64,000 nt of DNA. It comes from Mesaphorura yosii. Lineage: Eukaryota > Arthropoda > Collembola > Poduromorpha > Tullbergiidae. The notes below the pieces were generated by a model. It was not told the DNA's origin. It saw only the letters and a program-made list of their open reading frames with translations, and did not search any database. The position numbers and the translations under genes are program-made. Position 1 is the stretch's first letter. Every line of letters starts with the position of its first letter. Positions 57,756 through 64,000 of this stretch are shown here, in pieces. The stretch spans positions 62,001-126,000 of the forward strand of contig WIXG01000166.1 of assembly GCA_009869945.1 (NCBI GenBank), written 5' to 3'.

Positions 57756-58794
57756 AGCGTCGCCGTGGAGTGTCAAGGTGAAGGGCAATTGAAAATTCAA
57801 GCGTCCATCTACGTCTGCGCTCATTCTGACTAAAATCTGGCAATTCGCAATTCTATTGTGTACGTTACGCGTGTAAGCGCAGTCATGTTTAAGGATTTTA
57901 AATATCAATACAAAAATGACAGAATTTAAAACCACAAGTTAAGTGTGGAATCAAGTGGCACATTTACAATGGCTCAATGGAATCATTGTTGAAACAAATG
58001 CCAATGATTTGCAAGTTGCAGATGAACCGAGGAATGTCAGAAACAGCGATTGGTTGGTGGAATTCTTTGACAATTTGCGAAATTGGCTCGTGTAACAACG
58101 CCTAGAACATTTTCGATTTGCCATTGACCTCCGGTGAAGCTCTCCGAGGCCAAATTAAAGAATTTTGTGCTCAATGGCAACGGATTTGCACTTAGGATTT
58201 CATTGGCTGCGAAATCAAACGCGAGCCATTGACGTCTTTCTTCACAGAACAAGGATTCTAGTTAAACCGCAAATAGTTCAGGCGTCTAGTTGTTTATTCA
58301 GATGATTTTGTTTGCAGTTTCGATTCAATGGGTTCATGGCTGAATACAGACGCAATTATCTCAGAATTTAGCTATCATTTATCATTCCATTCTGCGATTT
58401 GATATTAAATTAGCCAGAGTGAAGGAAATTGCCATCGTACGGGTGGGATTTCTACAAGATAACGACTTAACCAATGATTTGTGGGTACATTTCCAAAACT
58501 GACTTGATGACGCATTTATTCATCAAACATCGCATGGATGGCTGAATCAATTTAGTTTTATACATAATTAACATTTCGCAAAGATTAAATAAAAGATTGC
58601 TGTACTGCCGAAGAAGAGAACCTTACTGGCTTAATCAAATGGTTTAGATTCACTCACATGAGAACTCAGAACACAGAAGTTACTATTTGTCATGTCCAAA
58701 ATGCCACGATTGCCATTGCTAAACTACGACGCAAGCACATAAGTACACATTAACGTTAGCACCATGCGCACTTTTCAGCCTTAAATCCTCGTAC
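57756..58794. other. Intergenic, no gene seen
   Basis: Non-coding AT-rich sequence between two minus-strand genes; it contains upstream DNA of the CUB protease and the 3' flank of the Ser/Pro-rich gene. Confidence 0.4.
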
Positions 58795-60828
58795 TTAGAA
58801 TATCATCTTCCTAACACTGGACAACAAGGACCCAATCGCGGATCTCGGCCTGTCCTCATTCAGAGATGAGAGCATAGACGAGGACGACGATGGGGGTGGT
58901 GCGAAAGGATGGTGACCGGCTGAGGAGGGCGGATGCGAATGCGAGTGCGTATGCGACGAATACGGTGACGAAGAGGATGGCGAGTGGTGATGGTAGATAA
59001 TGACGGGGTCCGATACCTCTACACTCGAGCTCGGCGGTCCATCTCTTATCACCGTTCCCGAGGACGACGGGTTGGCGAGCAAATCGTACATGCTGTCGAA
59101 GTCTGTGTACGAAGGCGCTGAAGCAGAAATCAATGGACTGACTCCGACTGATTGCTGCTTCAATGAAGAAGATGGAGAGTAGTACACGGATTCATGAGGC
59201 GCAAGACTGCTGCCACTGCCCGTGGCAAGAGAAGGAGAAGAAAGAGCGGATGTCTTCGGAGGAGCTACGGCTACACCACCCGCTCGAAGCTTTAGGAATA
59301 GCAGGTCTTGCGCAGACAGCGATGGTCGCAACGATGCGGGAGGCACGACGTACTTGCTCGTGTCCAACGTTGGCGCAAGCAGAGAATCCGCTGGCAAAGC
59401 TCCGCTCCTCACCAAATGCGGCACGAGATTCAGGAGCAGATTCATCTTTTCTTCTAAGTTGCTGATCGCAGCGGTGGAAGGGGCAGACGGCGACGACGAG
59501 GGCGAGGATGGTTGAACGTATTTTGAACCTGAATAGGACAAAGGAAGGGTTGACCCGGCAGAACTTCCTCCGGTGAGACTCACAGTTTTCAGGAACTGAT
59601 CAGGCGGCAGACCTCCGATATTCTTGTTATACTGCTTGAAAAAGTGCTCACTTTCGGTCAGCAGTTGATTCGTGTTTAACATTTGTGACTTGGGCCCAGG
59701 TTCGAAAGTGACTGCGTATGGCTTGTGAGGAGTCGGCGTGATGTAATGGATGGAACCAGGTGCCGAGGGACTGGACCCAGTTTGTATTTTTGAAGTGACT
59801 TGCAACGCATAAGATTGTGGAGACAAATTGCCGGCTACTGTCGGACCCGAGCTGGAAAAAAGACGAGTGGATTGCGGGCCTGTTGTGGGCGGTGAATTTG
59901 GCAGCACTGTCGCTGGGTGGTAGTGCGATTTTGCTATTTCGTAGTCAGCATTGGATGATTGTTGCGATACTTTCGGGGGAGGTCGGGAGAAGAACGAAGT
60001 GGCAATCGAGCTCGGCTGGTAAGGTGAGGCGTTTGGATTCGTGTAATGACTCTGAAATCCGTTGCCTGTCGGCCTCCTGGCACTGAACCCGCTGGGGCCA
60101 ACTACGGAGGAACTCGATGGCCCACTTCCGATGAACGGTGAACTCGGTCCACTTGGGATTGGACTGCTGAATGAAGGGCTCGGCCCCGAAAAGGACGAGA
60201 AGATCTGGCTTGGGATTGGCTGCCCGTCCTTGTAAACATTCGACATTTGCGAGTACGTGAATGGACCAACAACCGGTTGTTGCGGTTGCGAAATGGAATT
60301 GGCTGCCGGTTGATTGTTGAATTTGTTCGTCTGTTGCTGTTGATTCTGTATCAGGAACGCTGCTGCTGCCAGGAAGTTGGTCAATGCTGTCGGGTCCGGA
60401 GTTGGAGTTGGCTGCGGCTGCGAGAACGACTGCTGCTCCTCTTTCTCCTGCTGCTTCTCTTTATTCGGTCTTGAAAATGGCCGACGAGGCCAATATCTAC
60501 TTCTCCAGAATGGCCGTCGCTTCTTGTTTGATGGTGGCTCCAAGTAAGGCTTCAAATCCTTCGGATCTTTCCCGGTGTCTTTGCCGTTGCCCGGTTTCAC
60601 AGTCGATCCCGTGCTGGATTCGAGGTTCGAGTTCGACTCTGTGCTTGTGGACGCAGAGAAATTGGACGGGGGCTCTGCGGATGCATTGTACAGCTGAAGT
60701 TGGAGTGTCAATAACGCAAAAAATGCAACCTGTACATAAATCACATAGCAGAAAGTAGAACAAAGTTCAGGGAACTGACCTTGGGTGAAGTGCACGTATG
60801 AGAAATTTCTCACCTGTATGAGCCTCAT
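58795..60828 (-). CDS. Secreted Ser/Pro-rich protein, unknown function
   Basis: Two exons, 60828-60814 and 60729-58795, give 649 residues; exon 1 encodes only MRLIQ. The splice restores a signal peptide (MRLIQVAFFALLTLQLQL) that is lost if the ORF is read through the 84-base intron. The mature part is low-complexity: a basic stretch (NKKRRPFWRSRYWPRRPFSRP), a Gln-rich stretch, long Ser/Pro/Gly runs (FSGPSPSFSSPIPSGPSS), a more ordered patch (NLEEKMNLLLNLVPHLVRSG) and a His/Ser-rich tail (YHHHSPSSSSPYSSHTHSHS) ending SLLSSVRKMIF. No domain is recognised. An extracellular-matrix, cuticle or silk/mucin-like role is possible, but the sequence does not show one. Confidence 0.75.
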   Translation of the reverse strand: MRLIQVRNFSYVHFTQGQFPELCSTFCYVIYVQVAFFALLTLQLQLYNASAEPPSNFSASTSTESNSNLESSTGSTVKPGNGKDTGKDPKDLKPYLEPPSNKKRRPFWRSRYWPRRPFSRPNKEKQQEKEEQQSFSQPQPTPTPDPTALTNFLAAAAFLIQNQQQQTNKFNNQPAANSISQPQQPVVGPFTYSQMSNVYKDGQPIPSQIFSSFSGPSPSFSSPIPSGPSSPFIGSGPSSSSVVGPSGFSARRPTGNGFQSHYTNPNASPYQPSSIATSFFSRPPPKVSQQSSNADYEIAKSHYHPATVLPNSPPTTGPQSTRLFSSSGPTVAGNLSPQSYALQVTSKIQTGSSPSAPGSIHYITPTPHKPYAVTFEPGPKSQMLNTNQLLTESEHFFKQYNKNIGGLPPDQFLKTVSLTGGSSAGSTLPLSYSGSKYVQPSSPSSSPSAPSTAAISNLEEKMNLLLNLVPHLVRSGALPADSLLAPTLDTSKYVVPPASLRPSLSAQDLLFLKLRAGGVAVAPPKTSALSSPSLATGSGSSLAPHESVYYSPSSSLKQQSVGVSPLISASAPSYTDFDSMYDLLANPSSSGTVIRDGPPSSSVEVSDPVIIYHHHSPSSSSPYSSHTHSHSHPPSSAGHHPFAPPPSSSSSMLSSLNEDRPRSAIGSLLSSVRKMIF

Positions 60829-61917
60829 TTTGGAATCGGCCTGGAAATAATTCCGCTTTCCAAGTTCCAACCGGTACTTCTTGTCTCTGTCCTGCCAGCA
60901 ACCTGCCAACTTCAGTGTACGGACCGAAATGGCTGCAAATTGCAAAAAAAATCTGAAAGTGAAAGCCGAAAGCCAAATTTATCTGCATAATCACAAACTT
61001 GCATGCAGTTTTCCGTTTAAGATACACGTGAATGATTACACGCAAGCACGATGCATTCGAGCCGTATGAGAACCGGTAACCAGTGTCATTATCATAATAA
61101 TCATAAGTCAAGAGAGCATCGATGGGACTGGCAAGCAATTGTCTTTTGACTTCTTGACTCTTGACTTGGCTGCGAAGGCGTGCAATTTGCTCGCAGCTGC
61201 AGCGCTGGCAGCTCAAAGGCAGAGATAAATTCGATGGAAGATGAGACGACGCGACGACTCGTTTGACGAGTTTCGTGAGAATCGTGAATGCCTACTTCTC
61301 ATTCGAAGAGATGAAGACCGTAGTTGAAGTGGCAGACGAGTAAATTGCATGCTTTTGGGTTCTGGTGTTTGGTCGGATAAATAATTGTACACAAATATGC
61401 AAATAAACCAATAAACTTTGACACCAAGAGCGCGCATAGGCGAGGCAGACCGCCGCTGCATCGCAGCGTAATTAAATCACTTTCACTTTATCAACAAATT
61501 TTGAATTCTTGAACGTCACAGAATCGTGGATTCGTGGATTTAATGACTCACACCAAACTCCTGCCGAACAGCATTGTCAACTGTTTGGCCATAAAATTAT
61601 TCCTGTCTCCTGACGAGTGTGACTGGTTCAGTGACCACGACCACACTCGAAAGAGATATGTGGCCAGGATGTTTACAAAGGAAATACCAGAAGCATGAAA
61701 CTTGCATTGCAGATGCGAGAAGATTTTATTGTTATTGTTGTGTACTCTGTTAAAGATTTCTAATTACATAATTTCAAATTTTTGAGAACTAACCAAATGA
61801 TTGCTGTTAGTCGTGGCAAATTAATCAAGCTGTCCGCCATTTCGTAATACTTTCGATTTCGACACGTTTGGGAAGAATAATACTGATTTAAGGCACAATA
61901 ATTAAAAGCTTCGGTAC
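60829..61917. other. Intergenic, no gene seen
   Basis: Upstream DNA of the Ser/Pro-rich gene and the 3' flank of NHLRC2. No supported exon or promoter motif. Confidence 0.4.
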
Positions 61918-64000
61918 TTAGGCCTCCTTAAAGAAGTCTACGGATGGATGGTAGTCCAACACGAAGGGCTCTGAAGTGCTTTTGTCAATCGTGTCGTCAA
62001 CTTCCACCCGCAAGTGAAATTTTAACGTCTTCCGATAGCACGAGGACGCTCCACAGAAGAATATGTTGGCTTGTACTACCATATTTGAGTCGTCAGGCAC
62101 ACGCAGGTCTTCAATGAAGACAGTTCCGATTTCTGCAGTCGTTGTGTTTAGCATGCCTGACTTGCTGACAGTCTTTTCGTTGTAGCGACCCAGTCTCCAT
62201 TCCCCACCTTCCAAATTAGTCGGCAGATTATAAATCTCCAAAAGAACACTGAAGGCACTTGAATCGGGAGACAATTTTATGAAGTAGTCTTGATCGAAGT
62301 CTTGAATTGTATTTGGGCTTGATGTGCCAGCAATTGACGTTGAAACGGTGCTGTTCTCACCCCGGCTAAGTTTGAGCTAGAAAGTCACGAAAGAAAGTTT
62401 GCGGAGCTGATTGCAATAGTCAACGGATGAGTACTAGGAAAAAAACTAACCTCAGTTACAGTTCTTTTGTTCAAATGAGCAACTTTAATGCAATGATTGT
62501 TTGTGTCTGCAATATACAGGAGACTTTGTTCTTGGTTGACTGATATCCCATTTGGTTCATTCAGCTGCAGGCCATAAAACAAAAGTTCAGAATTGGTCTA
62601 TTGGGACTTTTGCTACGTTTGCAAGTTACCTGAGCCAACACCTCGTGTACTTTAGGTCCCATCGGTGACTGGCTCCTTTTTCTGAGGACAAATTGGCCAC
62701 TTAAAGCACCACAAACGTTGCCCGCTGTGCCAGTTCCAATTATTGTAGCACAATGTTTAGTGTCACGGTCAATCATTTTTATCTGATTATGAAAGAAACA
62801 AAATGCACGTTAAGCGTTTGTTTCGTAATAATTAAAGCAACCTTAATAAAGAAATGAAAACAAACCTTGTGATTGTAAGTATCTGCAATGAATACTATTT
62901 TGGATCCTTGGGCCGAGCACACTCCAACTGGATGCTGCAATCGCACGTCGTAGCCACATCCATCAGCATCGCCATAAGCAAATAGATTCTAGAACAATTT
63001 CATCAGTCCTAATCACTTTGTCGCAAATCGTATCATATCTGCGGCCCAGCACGATTTACCCTACCGAAGGATCTTTTGCTCCACCGACAAAAGGCATCAC
63101 TCGTCCAGCCGAATTTATCATCCTTATTGTTGAACTTTCACTATCCGCAACGAAAATCATTTTGTCATTCTCGTCCTGCATTTGACCAACGCAGATTCCA
63201 CTTGGCTGGCAGAACGAGGCCTTGCGTATGTACATGTTGTTCCGATTCTCCTCCTTTCCGGTGCCAGCAACCAAGTCAAAGCAATTGGGCAGATGTCTGT
63301 GCGAGAAGTAATTACTAATTAAATGCTGATGCATTGGAAAAGAGGCCGAGGCAGAAAATTAGCTTACGAGACCGAGAACAGCTGCACAGGGGCAAAGGAG
63401 TAACAAAATATTTGATGATTTCCGGCTGCAGCAATAAGCAGCGCGTCGTTACCGTAAAATGTTAAGTCCCACGGTGACTTTAATTGAACTATTTGATCGT
63501 TATCAGCTGTGGCGGCGTGTGGTTCTACAAGGGTTGATACCATTCTGGCTTTCAAATCAACCTGACCCAAGTTATAATGAATTAGCAGGCGAAGACATTT
63601 CGTTTGCATGGTGATATAAATAAGTGAGTTGGCTACCTGTCTCACACAGTGATTTCCAGTATCAGCTACATAAAACACAGATTCATCACGAAAATCCACA
63701 GCCACACCTTGTGGGTTGTAAAATCTCGCCGTTTTGAAATCTCCATCCACGTAACCACTTTGAACGCCTCCGATTACCTCCTGTGTTTAAAAGAGGGAGA
63801 AATTTGCATTCAATGAACGAGAAGAAGGGACTCTGACTTACCTTGACTTGTCCCTCTGAAGTGCACAAAATAAGGCGATTGTTTCCACTGTCGGAAATGA
63901 CTAGTTGATCGTTATGTAGGAGTATCTTTCCTGCAAAGAAATCAATTTATAGGTGCAGTTCCGACAGGTTCTAGACAAAGTAGCCTACCTGGAAACCTCA
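61918..64000 (-). CDS. NHLRC2: NHL repeat-containing protein 2, C-terminal part (partial)
   Basis: 3' portion of NHLRC2, which in full has an N-terminal thioredoxin-like domain and a six-bladed NHL propeller; human mutations cause FINCA disease. The window edge cuts the gene at 64000, within an exon starting at 63989. Readable exons give NHL blades in order: [34 protein letters not shown] and [26 protein letters not shown] and [29 protein letters not shown] and [32 protein letters not shown] and [18 protein letters not shown] and [13 protein letters not shown]. The C-terminal beta domain includes RTLKF-type [15 protein letters not shown] and ends VDFFKEA at 61918. The last two exons are 62564-62451 and 62376-61918. 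Confidence 0.92.

Noticed and set aside
60767-61216. 149-codon minus-strand frame upstream of the Ser/Pro-rich gene
   Set aside because: It runs through the spliced 5' exon in another frame and has no coding signature; treated as upstream DNA.

Overview
The window is animal nuclear DNA and almost certainly arthropod. Genes have many short introns (mostly 55-80 bases), GT-AG splice sites and AATAAA signals. The gene set includes two large vitellogenins, a CLIP-type serine protease homolog, a secreted DUF4789-type protein and a CUB/trypsin protease. A pancrustacean such as a springtail or other hexapod fits, but the sequence alone does not settle the lineage. No prokaryotic operons, CRISPR arrays or intact transposons were seen.

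Layout: 1-9232 has no gene I can support. 9233-13542 holds a NUDT18-type Nudix hydrolase, an intron-containing tRNA-Asp and the mitochondrial prolyl-tRNA synthetase PARS2. 13607-16840 (minus) is a broken puromycin-sensitive-type aminopeptidase. It has three different in-frame stop codons, a destroyed zinc motif and no middle part, and a small coiled-coil/zinc-finger gene sits on the opposite strand inside the gap, bracketed by direct repeats. 18654-21731 encodes a CLIP serine protease homolog with Gly at the catalytic Ser position. 25788-27974 encodes a two-Ig-domain, probably GPI-anchored protein.

28109-33809 is a head-to-head pair of WD40 genes, PAAF1 (proteasome assembly) and WDTC1 (CUL4-DDB1 substrate receptor). 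35056-49760 is a vitellogenin cluster: one intact gene, a decayed vitellogenin-like remnant, then a second intact gene whose 20 exons give a clean 1530-residue reading frame. 50366-51668 (minus) is a SINA/SIAH-type ubiquitin ligase with several lesions. 52545-54005 (minus) is a calcium-regulated mitochondrial ATP-Mg/Pi carrier.

54598-55702 encodes a secreted Cys-rich DUF4789-type protein. 55872-57679 (minus) is a catalytically complete CUB-trypsin protease. 58795-60828 (minus) is a secreted Ser/Pro-rich protein of unknown role. 61918-64000 (minus) is the 3' part of NHLRC2, cut by the window edge.

The genes form no single pathway. The coherent unit is the vitellogenin cluster with its possible fat-body-type control sites. 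The decay of two unrelated genes (aminopeptidase and SINA-like ligase) and of a vitellogenin copy within 40 kb is the most striking feature. All exon boundaries were assigned by eye from splice consensus and reading-frame continuity.
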